From: Neostapfia colusana
Lineage: Eukaryota > Streptophyta > Magnoliopsida > Poales > Poaceae
Assembly: GCA_030760725.1 (NCBI GenBank)
Contig: JASWHV010000013.1
Span: 34,692,699 to 34,756,698 of the forward strand
Length of the DNA: 64,000 nucleotides
Direction of reading: 5' to 3'
The notes under the pieces were generated by a model. That model searched no databases. It was not told the origin of the DNA and worked only from the letters and a program-made list of their open reading frames with translations. The stretch's first letter is position 1. Each line of letters begins with the position of its first letter. Of this stretch, positions 1 through 10,888 are shown one piece after another. Made by a program: the position numbers and the translations under genes.

Positions 1-41
1 GCCGTACGCAACTACCTTTCACCCGTTAGCCAAATGTTGAA
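1..41 (-). mobile_element. Fragment of an LTR that hosts element E
   Basis: These 41 bases closely match positions 15410-15450 inside the 3' LTR of element B, in the same plus-strand presentation, so they appear to be LTR DNA of a minus-oriented B-like element. The match stops at 42, where element E's LTR begins. The fragment is too short to assign a family firmly; its other half lies outside the window. Confidence 0.55.
37..41. repeat. Candidate left target-site duplication of element E (TTGAA)
   Basis: These are the five bases just before E's 5' LTR start (TGTAAAAG). The matching copy after E's 3' LTR would lie beyond the window, so the duplication is unconfirmed. Confidence 0.4.
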
Positions 42-2938
42 TGTAAAAGTCCCAAAAATGTGTATGAATAAAAACCAAGGTTTGAGTTCATATGTGTGGC
101 AAAGACATGAAAAAATGGGACTTGCTAAAACTTTTCTTCATACAAAGTAATACGTGGATGATCATCCAAAATGAGGCTCACCTTTTTATTTAAAAGTGTT
201 GAACCAATAAGGAGTTAAATACCTCTTTGCATGTAAGTTTAAAATTTAGATTTGAAATTCAAAGTTCACACATATGGTGACCCAAAAACTTTGAATAAAC
301 AAGCAGCCCTATAGTTGGAATTATAGGGAAAAGTTTGCTCACCAACTTTCCATTTGTAGGGTGGACTCAAAAGAGAGCTAAAAAGAAGATATTGCAAATT
401 CTAAACCAAATTCAGATTTAGTCTTGCAAATTCAAACTGAATTTGAGGAATTCAAATTCTAGCCCACCTTTTTAAACTTAGAATTCTGGGGATTAAAGAG
501 ATCAGCTTGAACAGATATTTGGGAGGTACATGTGGAGTGGGACCCACATGTCATAGAGCTAAAGGAGGAGACTTACTCACTAAGTTTTGCTCTCGGTGGG
601 AGATTTTCCCGAGCAGCTCGCGAGCGCCACAGTGGAGCTTGCCGCGCCAGCTCCTGCTGCCGGTCTCCACGCGCTGGCGCCCCGAGGTCGGTCCTGGCCG
701 CGCCCCCAACGTGATCACGTGCCCCCCGGCCGAAGCAAAGCACAATTGCTTTCTTCTCCTCGCAAACAAACCGAGAGCCGAGCACCTCACCGCCGCTGCT
801 TCGGCCTGCTCGAGAAATCACGGAAACGGAGCGCCTCTTCCTCCCCTGAGCCGCTAAACATCGCCGCGAACTCGGCCTCCACCTCCCTGACCCGCAAGCC
901 AGCGAGCTGCAGCCTCCAGTGCCCGAGAACAACCGCCGCCGCGGCGACCTAGCTCAAAAGCGTGATTGGGTGCTCGTGGACAGCCCTCCACAGCGGGTTT
1001 CACGGCCAAACGGTCACACCTACGGATGCGCACGGGTGCAGTGCTGCTCTCAGCCCAAGCTCAGGCCATACCCTGAAGCATCACCGGAGAATTTCAAAGT
1101 TTTGCTCAGGCGGCCTCAGTCCGAGCTTCCGGTATGATTCTTTCAAATTCTTGCCCTCTGATCCTCCTTAAGTCATCAAATTTGGCACATAGACGCTGGA
1201 TTAGCCGGCGGTCATTTTTCCTTTAGGATCCAGCGCATGAAAACGCCACAGCACGACGGAATTCGAGCTCGACTAGAGGTGTTCATGGCGGACCCATTCG
1301 GTCGCACGGCGACAACCTATTTACAGCCACTCCCGAGCAATTTTGAGGTCGTGCCGATCTTCCTAGAGCTGCGCTGGTGCTGTAGGGCATGTCGGCGCAG
1401 GTTTTGGCGTGCTGGAAACCCTAGACGACGCCTGCCGAACTACCACAGATGCAGTCACACGTCGCCGGCCATGTTCCGGTCCTCGGCAGCCCTAGCAAGC
1501 CCCACAGCCGTGTTCCTCGGGGTCACAAACTCTCTGGCGGCGAGTTTCAGCTCAGGCGGTGGCCCGAAACGGCGAGCCAGCGAGCTCCGGCATCGGACCG
1601 GCGAGGGGCAGCGCGGGCGCGAGCGAGGAAGCCGGAGGAAGAAGACGGAGCGTGGGCCCCGCCTGTCAGCAGCTCAAATTTTAAACCTGGGATCGGGTGT
1701 GGCCGGGATCCTGTGTGTTGGCGCGCAGAGGTGCTGTGGCCGGTGTGGCTTCGTTTCTATTGGCTGGAATTCAAAACTGTGGGTCCAGCCGAATTTGCTG
1801 TAGGAAAATAATTCCAGACTTAGCTCAATCTTTGGAAATTCATATCTCCCTGTAGAAAACTCCAATTTGAGTGATTCCAATTGTGTTGGATTCATCTCTC
1901 TGAGTTCTATCCAAATATGAACCCAGATTTGTATGAAAGTCAATATTATATTCTGGAAAATTCTTTGAAAGTTTTCTGAAAAAGAATTATTGAGGGAGTT
2001 GGGTTATCCAAAAATCCCCAAATTTTGCCAGAATATTCTTTAGCATAGTATTGACCTACTAGCAAATTTTCAGCTCATTTGAAGGTCATTTGAGTAGGAA
2101 TTTGCTAAATGCAAACTGCTGTGTTCAAAAGAGTCCAGAAACATTTTCAGAAAATGTTTCCCACTTCTAAAATCTGTTCTGAGCAATCCATGGCTCCAAA
2201 AATCATAGGAAAATTTAGGCAAGCTCTCTGAAACATACATGGAATTGTAGTTCACTTAATTGGGAATGAAAATGCACATTATTACAGAATTTAATTCTTT
2301 TGAGCACAAATTCTTAAAGAATTGTTCTGGAAGAACTACTCAAGTAAAAGGGCTGGATTTTGGACCAGGATACGCTCATGTGATCAAGAACTCATATGTA
2401 AATTATCAGCCTAAGATGAGTCCTTGAACTCCCTGTTCTGATTCCCCATACTTGTGTATATGTGGGAATACATAAGAGATATTGTGAGAATTGGGGAGGA
2501 CAAAATATGACTCCACATTAGCTGCAATTTGGCAAGCTAAATCCTTAGGTAGTATAGAACCTGCTGTAAAAGTTTTGATGCCATTGGAGTGCTTGTTCTT
2601 CAGTTGCACTCAAATCTTTTCAGTTTGTCTATTATGATCATTAGGGAAAGTGGTTAGTGTATAGCTAAGGCCTTAAGATCAATTTAGTTTATTTCTGTTC
2701 TTTGCACAACAGAGGCAAACCAAGCCATGCTTGGCTTTTCCACACAACCTCTGTCCTAAGAAATTAATTCCATAACTTCTTTCCATTACAGTCTATAAAA
2801 CATATACATATGCATTTCAATAGGAACCACAACGAAGGGGACTCAAAGGAGTGATTCATCGAAGTGGATCAAGCTCCGGAGAGTCAAGAGTGGATCTGCA
2901 AGGACACTAACTGTTATATACGACTACCCTGCAAAACA

Positions 2939-2956
2939 GGCAAGCTCCGGTTTGCA
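2939..2956 (+). other. 18-base motif conserved across four LTR families
   Basis: The sense-strand motif GGCAAGCYCCGGTTTGCA occurs here in E (with CT) and as GGCAAGCCCCGGTTTGCA in C (6228-6245, 55855-55872), D (complement, 35986-36003 and 46502-46519) and B (complement, 15993-16010; a mutated copy is at 27201-27218). GCAAG and TTTGC could pair, with one G-U, around a CCCCGG loop. The flanking sequence is far less conserved. Function is unknown. Confidence 0.6.
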
Positions 2957-3737
2957 TTTAACAGCTGTTACGTTTATTTTGTATTCACCTTTGGTTAAGA
3001 TTTGAACTGTGCATTAGGTCTAGTGTTTGATACTCCTCTTGCATAGCCAAATGACCCATGGAGTATTGGGTAGGTGTCTTTCACCGTGTAGAACTGCCAT
3101 GCTTAAGTACGGTTCGGTAGAAGTCGAGTGGTGAGATGCTACTCGCAGATTTAGGAACAACGGGGGCATACGGGATTGGTTCATAATTAAATTAGCAAGT
3201 TAAAGTTGAGACCGGAAGGTTGTAGGAGCAGCAGGACATAGGGGCCTGGGTGCTGTAGACCTGTCCGCGTCAGTCAAGGAACGATCCGTATGCGGCCCTG
3301 TTGAACAAGTTCGAGTTGTGTACCGGACTCATGCTGGCTATATGGGACCCAGTAAACCGATGTACCTCGGGAAGCTGTCATTGGGACTTTTTGGGTCGCC
3401 TCAGGCGGACGGCCGGTATGCAGTATGCGGGGAATATTCTCATGACATCTCACGTCGAAAAGTGCACCGGAGAGTAGCTACTGTACGCGGCGACTTGATC
3501 GATTCAGCGGGGGTGAAACGGGGGAAAGGCTGCCACGTACGATGTCAGTGATGGTTGTTGTAGGCAACGTCGAGTACGGGCGTACGTGTCGTGTAGTCCG
3601 GGTGTTATTGATTTGAATCACCGTCACTCGCGGAACGGACCGAGCATACTTGTTCTCACAGTCGTGACGTAGTAAGAACTTGCATGAGAAAGGAACTAAT
3701 CATATTGATGTGAAGTATTATACTAGCGTTGTATTGG

Positions 3738-3742
3738 ATCTT
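3738..3742. repeat. Left target-site duplication of element C (ATCTT)
   Basis: It matches ATCTT at 57252-57256 and directly precedes C's LTR start. Confidence 0.95.
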
Positions 3743-6431
3743 TGTAAAAGTCCCAAAACTTGTAAATAGAGAAGTTGAGCTATGAATAAAGTTGAGTTTG
3801 AATACAAGAAATGGGACTTACAAAGACTTTTGTGTTCCTCATGAAAGTGTTGGCATGTGCAATAATACTTTGAATTCAGTTTGAATTAAGAGGTGCACTT
3901 CAAAAAGAAGGAGGGCATGTTCAAAAGAGAAAATTCAAACTGTTGTTTGAAAAAGTGTATTTGCAATAGCCAACTCAAAGATCAGAGGACATATTTGAAT
4001 TCCTCAGATCCAAATTATGAGGGAGACCAATTTGGAGGAAATTTGGAGGTGCTTGGATATGAATATCAAGAGGACTTGTAAATTTCATCCAAATTTGAAT
4101 TTAAATTTGAAACTGTGGCACAAATTGTCAAATGGCAAATTGGCTTTTAAATTTGGACCCCTCACAGCTGAAGTTTACAAGGTACCAAAATTTGGATATT
4201 TAGGAGAGGAGATGAGGGGGCCCAATTGTTATTGAGGAGAGGGGAAGACTTAGCACTTAAGCAATATTTTCCTCTGTTCAGACTCAACCGGTTTCCTGCT
4301 TTTCGCTCGAAGGCGCCGAACAGCCGACGTCCACGCGCACGCCACCGAGGCGACGACGCAGCCAGCTCCCGAGCTGCTTCAACGTCGGTTCCCCCGCGCC
4401 CTTATCTCCCCTACGCCGTGTTCTGTCGGTCGCAAACCGCCCCCACGAGCCCTGTTCTGCTTCCTCCCAAGAAAACAAGCCGCCGATGCCGCGCCTGTTC
4501 GTCCCGATCGGGAGCCAGCGTCGTTCCCCGGCTGCCCGAGCTAGCAACACGAAAGAGGAGCGCCAGCATGTGCACAAGAGTTTCCCCAGCTCAGCTCTGG
4601 GGTTCGGGGCTCCTGTCGGCCGTATTGTGAGGATCAGCGCCGAAGCCGAAGTGCAACCGGTGAAAACCAACATCGGGCTCTCGTGGGCAGCTCACACCGG
4701 CCAGTTTCACGACTGAACGAGAGCACTCCAAGGTGCGCCAACTCCCTGCACTGCTCCACTCCAAATTTCAGAGCAATCCGTGCGACGTAGCTTCGGAATT
4801 TCAAGTTTTTCCCTCGGACGAGGAAAACCTACCCGCGGGTAAGAATTGTTGAAATTAACACTCAGTTTGCTGTTAAAGCTGCTCATTTTGCACAATCAGG
4901 AGCTAGAATGGATAGGGAATTTCTTTACTTCGCAACCCTAGCTTAGAATTGAGCGGTTGCACCTAATTTTGAGCTCTTGCTTCGGCAGCCATGGCGGGAA
5001 CGATCGGGTGCTCGGTGAAGTCCTAGTAGCCATCGTTCCCGAGCTAATTTGTGGCCACGTCGTGCTTCTTTAGGCGTCACTGATGCTGTAGAGCCGATTC
5101 CTTGGGGTTTTTGTGGGCTGAAGCGATCGGTCATCGGCGCCGAAGCTCCACCGATGCCGTTGCACGCCGCCGACCTGGTTCCGGGCTCCTAGAGCGTGGG
5201 CTGACCCCCTAGATGAGTTCCTCGTCCCCGAAAACCTCCAGGCGTCGAGTAGCAGGCCGAGAGGCGGCCGGGAAGCCAGATTCTGATGCTCTCCAGCGAA
5301 CTCCGGCGGCGGGGTCGCACGGGCGTCCAGAGGTAGAAGACGAAGGCGTCAGGCCCACTGTCAGTGAGGGGAGGACCGGCCGGGATTTTCTGTGGAGTCG
5401 GATCCTTTGCGACAGCGCGGGAAAGGATACTGTGGCCCCGTGTGGTTGTCCCCAGCGCATGACACGTGGTCCCCTGGACCCACCCGCAGGGTTTGAACTT
5501 TTCCCGAATTAATTTGAATTCCAGATTTAGTTCAAACTTTAGAACCTCATAACTTTTGCTAGGGAGGTCCAAGTTTCTGTATTCAAATGAATACAGAAAA
5601 CATTTTCAGAGAATTTCCAAAACTTGGAAATTCAGTTCTAGCCATTTTTTAGCTCCAAAAAATCCTAGGAAAATTCAGGCATACTCCCTGAGCCATGTGT
5701 AAAATTGTAGTTCACTTGAATTTGCATGAAAGTGCAAACTTATTCAGAATTAATTCCTTTTTGCCCAGATGCTTAGGGAATTGTTCTGGGTGATCTACTC
5801 AGTGAAATGTTCTGAATTTTGGTCCAAAGGACTTTCTTGTGACAAGGAACTCACAAGAAAATTTCCAGCTCCATAGGAGCCCTGGATCAGTAATGTCCTG
5901 TTCAACCTCATTAGTTGATCCCCACCCAAGTGATGAAATACCACTCATCACTTGATGATAGTGCTTAAACACAAACCCAAACCACTAGCACCAGTTTCAT
6001 TTTAAATTCTTAAACAAAGTTCCAGATTCAAACTTGTCTTTAGCTTTTGTTAGCAAAAATTTTTATAATTAAACATGTATACATATTCATAACGTGTAGT
6101 GATTAGACGTGGAAAGCGAAGAAGAAAGAGTTGAGCTTGAATCAAGAAGCAAGAAGGCAGTGATTCAGCTTCAAGGCAGCAACAACTAACTTCATAATCA
6201 TCTGACTTTAGTCACCTGCAAAACCAAGGCAAGCCCCGGTTTGCACTTAAGTTGTTTTTAAAGTTTTTCCTTTGTTCACTACTATTGGTCAAGGTTGTTA
6301 TGTGCATTAGGTCAAGGATGTGTGATACTCCACTTGCATAACCAAACATGAACCCCGAGGTCAAGGGTAGAATTGTGTCATCGCTGTAGAATAAGGCCGT
6401 GCTAAATAGGCTAGGACAGCCGGTAGAAGAG

Positions 6432-6450
6432 GAGTAGTTGGAATCTACTC
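6432..6450 (+). other. LTR inverted repeat GAGTAG/CTACTC, conserved in B, C, D, E
   Basis: GAGTAG and CTACTC are separated by 7 bases. Other copies are C 3' LTR 56046-56066 (7-bp stem CGAGTAG/CTACTCG), B 15798-15817 (7-bp stem, 6-base loop), D 35784-35804, and E 3125-3145. In E the stem is CGAGTGG/CTACTCG, so pairing survives through a G-U. Persistence of the stem despite changes suggests a structured RNA or DNA element; its role is unknown. Confidence 0.55.
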
Positions 6451-7241
6451 ACGAGCTTTGTTCCAGGACCACATAATTGGGGTTGGCAAGAGAGACAAAC
6501 TAAAATTTACATTTCTAAATATGAGACCGGGCAGAGGGTTTAGACAGCGACAAGACGAGGTCTTGGTCGAGTAGCTCTGCCCGTGTCGGTCAAGGACCGA
6601 AGCGTATGCAGCCCCGCTGAGCAAGTATTGAGTTGTGTACCGGATGCTTACTGATATATGGGAACCAGGAAACTGATGTACCAGGTTCACTAGATTGTAG
6701 AGGCATACCGCATCATCTCGTTAGACCTATGAGCCCGAGACGGCGCGACCGTTTCTACAGTTTAGTGGCCTGAGAAAGGTTGCCACATACGACGTAATGA
6801 AGGACGCCAGAGTTGGGTCTTCAGAGGCGGGCGTATGTGTCGAGTTATCCGGGTACTGTTTGATTCGAATCACCGTCCCTCGCGGTTATGAGTACCGCTT
6901 GCTCACTGTGCTGTGACGTAGTAATCAAGTTGTGTGGGAATAGTTTACAAAAGTTTTAGATGCTGTTATGCTAATTATAAATTGCATGAAAACCATGGTT
7001 GAAGTAGAGATAGAGCAAACTAAAGTTATTTTTCACCTTGGGACAAGTAACATTGGAATGAAGTGTTTCTTGTTTGATTGTGGAGTTCCAATGTTGCTGG
7101 GCGCAAGGTCACTACTATTATGGCTAAAATCTGAAAGATAAGGATGAACTCGTAGGCGAGTCTTTTCGCAAATGACAGGCTTAAGTCTTAGGTTACTTTC
7201 ATGTAGAGTTTCATGTCTAAGGATAGACGGTTAAGTCTTGC

Positions 7242-7257
7242 TGAGCCTTTGTGCTCA
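7242..7257 (+). other. LTR hairpin TGAGC...GCTCA followed by TTTTGCAG
   Basis: In the sense strand CTTGC precedes the stem TGAGC/GCTCA, and a pyrimidine-rich TTTTGCAG ends 26 bases downstream at 7283. Equivalent hairpins are at 56857-56872 (C 3' LTR), 57499-57513 (E, AG at 57539), 63493-63508 (F), 14945-14960 and 26153-26168 (B), 35003-35018 and 45519-45534 (D), and 7752-7770 (A, a longer stem TGAGTACC/GGTACTCA). The A stem differs on both arms, which is compensatory. The downstream CAG is present in each family. It could be part of a polyadenylation or splice signal. Confidence 0.6.
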
Positions 7258-7404
7258 CTCTTGTTATATAAGTGGTTTTGCAGGTAAACATCAACGCTAT
7301 AAAGAAGGTTGTCCGGTGAGACTCTGAAACTTCCGAGTCATGTCACACTTGGAGAACCTAGCCACTGCCATGTCTTCGTGTTTCTAGCGAGAGGAGTCCG
7401 CGGG

Positions 7405-7409
7405 CTGGA
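7405..7409. repeat. Left target-site duplication of element A (CTGGA)
   Basis: It matches CTGGA at 32234-32238. Joining C's LTR across A restores the sequence seen uninterrupted near 57018-57030 in C's 3' LTR. Confidence 0.95.
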
Positions 7410-7447
7410 TGTCACACCCGGTTTTTCCGAAGAACAACCAAGTGAAT

Positions 7448-7486
7448 ATCACATGTATGCCAGGATCATTTTCTCATACATGTGAT
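7448..7486 (-). other. 12-bp inverted repeat near the 3' end of A's LTR
   Basis: ATCACATGTATG (7448-7459) and CATACATGTGAT (7475-7486) are perfect inverted copies with a 15-base loop, 38 bases from the LTR end. The position is similar to the terminal hairpins of C, E, F, B and D, but the sequence is unrelated. The corresponding part of the right LTR is deleted. Confidence 0.7.
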
Positions 7487-10437
7487 GACAAATAGTGAAG
7501 CATCATTTATTACAAGCCAGGTGTCGAATATAAATAAGTCTTACATAGCAAATGTCTCAATGGACAATAATAAGTTCATCACAAGTAAATAAACTAGCAG
7601 CGGAATAATTAATCTTGTGGGCTTCGTCACAGGCGTTACCCGGGGGTCTCCATGAACCTAGAAACCTTCTTCGGGTCCAAAGTCTTGGTCATGATAAACC
7701 ACCTCATTATCTTGACCTGAGCAGCAATATAAACCAACAAATATGCAAGGTTGAGTACCGATGGTACTCAGCAAGTGTGGGAAAGTTATGTCATGCATGG
7801 CTAGAACAAGGGAATGTTGAACTCATGGTTAAAGCACTATGCAATTAATACCTATCACCTTAGCTTATTAAGCACCTACATTACTACACAGGTGAAATGG
7901 TCCCAATCTCCCATCCCATCATCATAATCAAATAACCATAACATCATTTCCAATGTTAAGCTCCCCGCTTAACATCCACACCTTCCAAAACCATCAATCC
8001 TCTAATCATGAATAAGTCCAAGCCGCTCTTGACCGTGAGCACGGCTGTCATGACAGTTTTGACTCTGCAGAGTTTGCACCACTGTACCCACATATAGTGA
8101 TTTCATCCCCCGTTGCCGGGTGGACTAAAAGAACCTCCATTATGCCAATGGCTACAAACCACATTCACACTTCCCAGGTGTGTAGCCAGGAGATCACTAC
8201 GAATCCTTTACAAAGGGATTCCCGACGAGTGTGGGCCCACTGAGGTTTCACCCCTAACAGCATACAAGAGGCTCCAACCCCGCTGCAGTGGCCCCCTCTT
8301 GAGCCTTGCGGTTCATATGGTAGTCCAGCTGACACCTATTCCCCGCACCATCCAACACACCCATACTACGCCGGGGATACACCTAATTAATTGGCCAAGC
8401 TGCCCCATCTCAGCATGTGGTTGGCACGGTAAAGCCAGGTTACATGCTCCATGAACCGGTCCTTAGGATCCAGGCAAGTACTAAACACAAACCCGAGTCT
8501 CGTGCACCCAGCACACAACCAAAACATCCAACATGCCTTGATACCTACCTCTACATAATTCACAATATCTCATTCAAGAGTATGGTAAAATAAACTGATG
8601 ATCTCATATCCCAAATATCCCATTCTAAGCATGGCTAAGCATATGCACAATAATAAATGACATGATAAAATAAATCCCAACCCAGGCTACAAGAAAACAA
8701 TGTAATGCAATTCTAGGGAAACTTCCTAGCATGGGTTTCATATTTCATTTGACAATGCAAATAATTCTATCTACACATCCTAATATAGGATCAAAGTGGT
8801 CAAGGACACTTGCCTCCTTCCTGCTGCTCTTGGAATGGGTAATCCTGATCTTGGAATAGAAGAACTTGCTCTGGAGCAGGTTCTACATCATACCATCACA
8901 CATAGCAAAAGAAAAAAAAACAACAATCCATAAGACATAGTTCACACTTCCACTTCAAACAAACTACACATTCACATTTATGAAAGTCATTCACAATTAT
9001 ATGTGTTGTGGTTACTCTATGTGTGTTGATCTTTGGCTTACAGGTACTTTTAATCATGTGTATATGACTCCTACTTTTGTATTCACATTTATGCTTACAT
9101 ACTATATATATGAGTTTCCAATTTAAATAAATTCCTTATATTTAATTACTACACCTTTTAGCTACCAAGTATGCATGAAAGATATTTTCCTACTCCAGAT
9201 GTGTCTTCAGAACTTCTACCAACCCTAAACTGAATTCTTTGAATTTTAGAAACTTCATTTATCATTTACTAGTTGCTATATTTTCAGATTTATTTCCTAT
9301 GCCTAAATGTGAACTTTATTATGAAATTAACAAGACACATCATCTAAACAGAATAGGTTCTGATCTAAAATATTTAATAATATATTTTTGACCTTTTCCT
9401 CTGATGTAAACTATTTTACATTTATTTTCCCTATTTTCAGAACTATTCTTTACTTAAAAATGTGTCCCTATAACTAATAAATGTGAATAATAAATTAAAC
9501 AGATTCATTTCAGCCAAAATCTATTTTTATCTCACTCCAAAGTTTTCTAAGTACTGAGAAAGTTTTTAATTTAAATTTGACAATATGTTTGTCCCACTTT
9601 TTAAATTTTAAATACTAGCCACATATTCAATTTTCTAAATTAAATATCAAACAGGGTTAAAAAGGTAAACTCACCCCACTACAAGGTCTATAATATTATT
9701 TTAACAATTTTCAGGGGTCTAGATACTCATAACAGATGAATTTTTCCTAATTTTTATTAAGTCCAGGGGCTAAAACTGATTTTTAAATGAATTTACATGA
9801 TTTTCTGAAGTTCCAGGGGCTAGATCAGAAGTTTCTGGGGCTAGCTCTTATTTCCCGAGAACCCTAGGGGGTAGCACGTAAAAATTCCAGTCTTTATAAC
9901 GCGGGGCTGACGTGGACCGTCCGATTTAAAATAGACGGCTGAGATTATAACGTCGAACCGGTACGCGGGGGTTTAAACTCTACCGTGCGATTTAAAATAA
10001 ACTGCACACAAGCGGCCACATCGCTCTGATCTAGCGCGGGCGGCGCTGCCGGCGGCGCACAGCGGCGGGAGGCGGCGATCTCGCCGGAGAGTTTCGGATC
10101 TTCGTAAATTCTTCCTAGAACTGTGATTTTATGGCATAGATCTGTGGAGTGGAGGTCGGGGATCTCACCTCGGGGGTTTTCTTGAGCTCGGAGGTCCTGG
10201 AAGGCGGTCGGCGACGAGGTCCGAGGTGAATTCACGGCGAGGCTCGTCGGCGCTGTGTTTGAACCGCAAACCACCGAGTTTTCTGCACCTACGAGGTTCC
10301 CCGGAGGCGGTGGATCAAGACCAGCTAGTTAGATCGGAATTTCCGAGCGTAGATCGGCCAGAATTCACCGGAGGGGCTCGGGTTCTCACCATAGTAAAAA
10401 TGGCAGATCGCGTGGGAAAAACAGAACGAGGCCGGGG

Positions 10438-10445
10438 TTTTTATA
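10438..10445 (-). promoter_or_regulatory. TATA-like box in A's LTR
   Basis: On the minus strand the sequence reads TATAAAAA in the context CGTCTATAAAAACCCCGG, at the edge of the GC-rich core. The other LTR keeps it at 31828-31835. A start site about 30 bases downstream (near 10410) is inferred from usual plant TATA spacing, not seen. Confidence 0.55.
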
Positions 10446-10843
10446 GACGGGGGAGGGCGGCGGGTTGGTTGTGATCGAGTTTGCGTCGCCCACGAACGAA
10501 TTTCGGCTGGGATACGCAAAGATCCGAGTCGGTTTTGATTTGGGGTGAGAGAGTCCGGCCGAGCGCGGGCGCGGGCGCGAGGAGGAAGAAAGGTTGGTGG
10601 GCCCCGCATATCAGTGGGAAGAAGGGGGGCCCGCGCGGCTGCGGGCTGGCACGAGATTCGGTGGGCCGGCTGGTGGCTTTCGGCCCACTGGCCGGTTTTT
10701 TTCTGTTTGCCTTTTTCTTTTTCTATTTCTTTTCTGTTTTGAGTTCAATTTGAATTCCAGTTTGATTTTGAATTTTTGCAACACATGCAACACGTCCAAA
10801 AATTTTTAAACTCCCCTCTGAACAGGATTTTGGGGGTGTTACA

Positions 10844-10881
10844 GCTCTACCCCCCTTAAAATAAATCTCGTCCTCGAGATT
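10844..10881 (-). promoter_or_regulatory. Polypurine tract and adjoining hairpin of element A
   Basis: In the sense strand a purine run containing AAGGGGGG abuts the 3' LTR (10844-10857) and would prime plus-strand DNA synthesis. Just upstream, AATCTCG and CGAGATT (10864-10881) form a 7-bp inverted repeat with a 4-base loop, directly after the pol stop. The same arrangement is found in B, C and D. Confidence 0.8.
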
Positions 10882-10888
10882 GGTGGTT

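Larger units (their letters stand above)
42..3742 (+). repeat. Element E 5' LTR, first part (interrupted by C)
   Basis: The LTR starts TGTAAAAGTCCC, like the LTRs of C. It has an AT-rich start, a GC-rich core at about 590-1750, an AT-rich middle and a block of short motifs at 2939-3700 shared with the LTRs of B, C and D. The LTR resumes at 57257 after element C and ends in TCTCA at 57866, giving about 4.3 kb in all. Open frames in the GC-rich core (for example 1237-1803) look incidental: they have no recognisable domain and the homologous LTRs do not keep them open in a consistent way. Confidence 0.8.
3743..7409 (+). repeat. Element C 5' LTR, first part (interrupted by A)
   Basis: It matches the intact 3' LTR at 53137-57251. 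The GC-rich core lies at about 4290-5470. About 250 bp present in the 3' LTR (roughly 54949-55198) is missing here, with TCCAA at the junction near 5568. The 3' half holds the shared LTR motif series, including the 18-mer (6228-6245) and hairpins at 6432-6450 and 7242-7257. The LTR resumes at 32239. Confidence 0.93.
7410..10843 (-). repeat. Element A 3' LTR (complete, 3.4 kb)
   Basis: Its boundaries are TGTCACACCC on the plus strand and GGTGTTACA next to the polypurine tract. It is AT-rich at about 8500-9900 and GC-rich at about 9900-10690. The sense promoter region contains a TATA-like TATAAAAA (10438-10445). Near the sense 3' end are a hairpin at 7752-7770 and a 12-bp inverted repeat at 7448-7486. 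I see no gene in it. Confidence 0.93.

Noticed and set aside
1237..1803. 188-codon plus-strand frame in E's LTR as a host gene
   Set aside because: It lies in the GC-rich core of an LTR where several frames are open on both strands. There is no domain, and homologous LTRs do not keep the frame.
5209..5572. Frames at 5189-5572 as a gene in C's LTR
   Set aside because: Overlapping frames lie on both strands of the GC-rich core. The copy in the 3' LTR (54594-54893) differs by scattered changes without coding bias.
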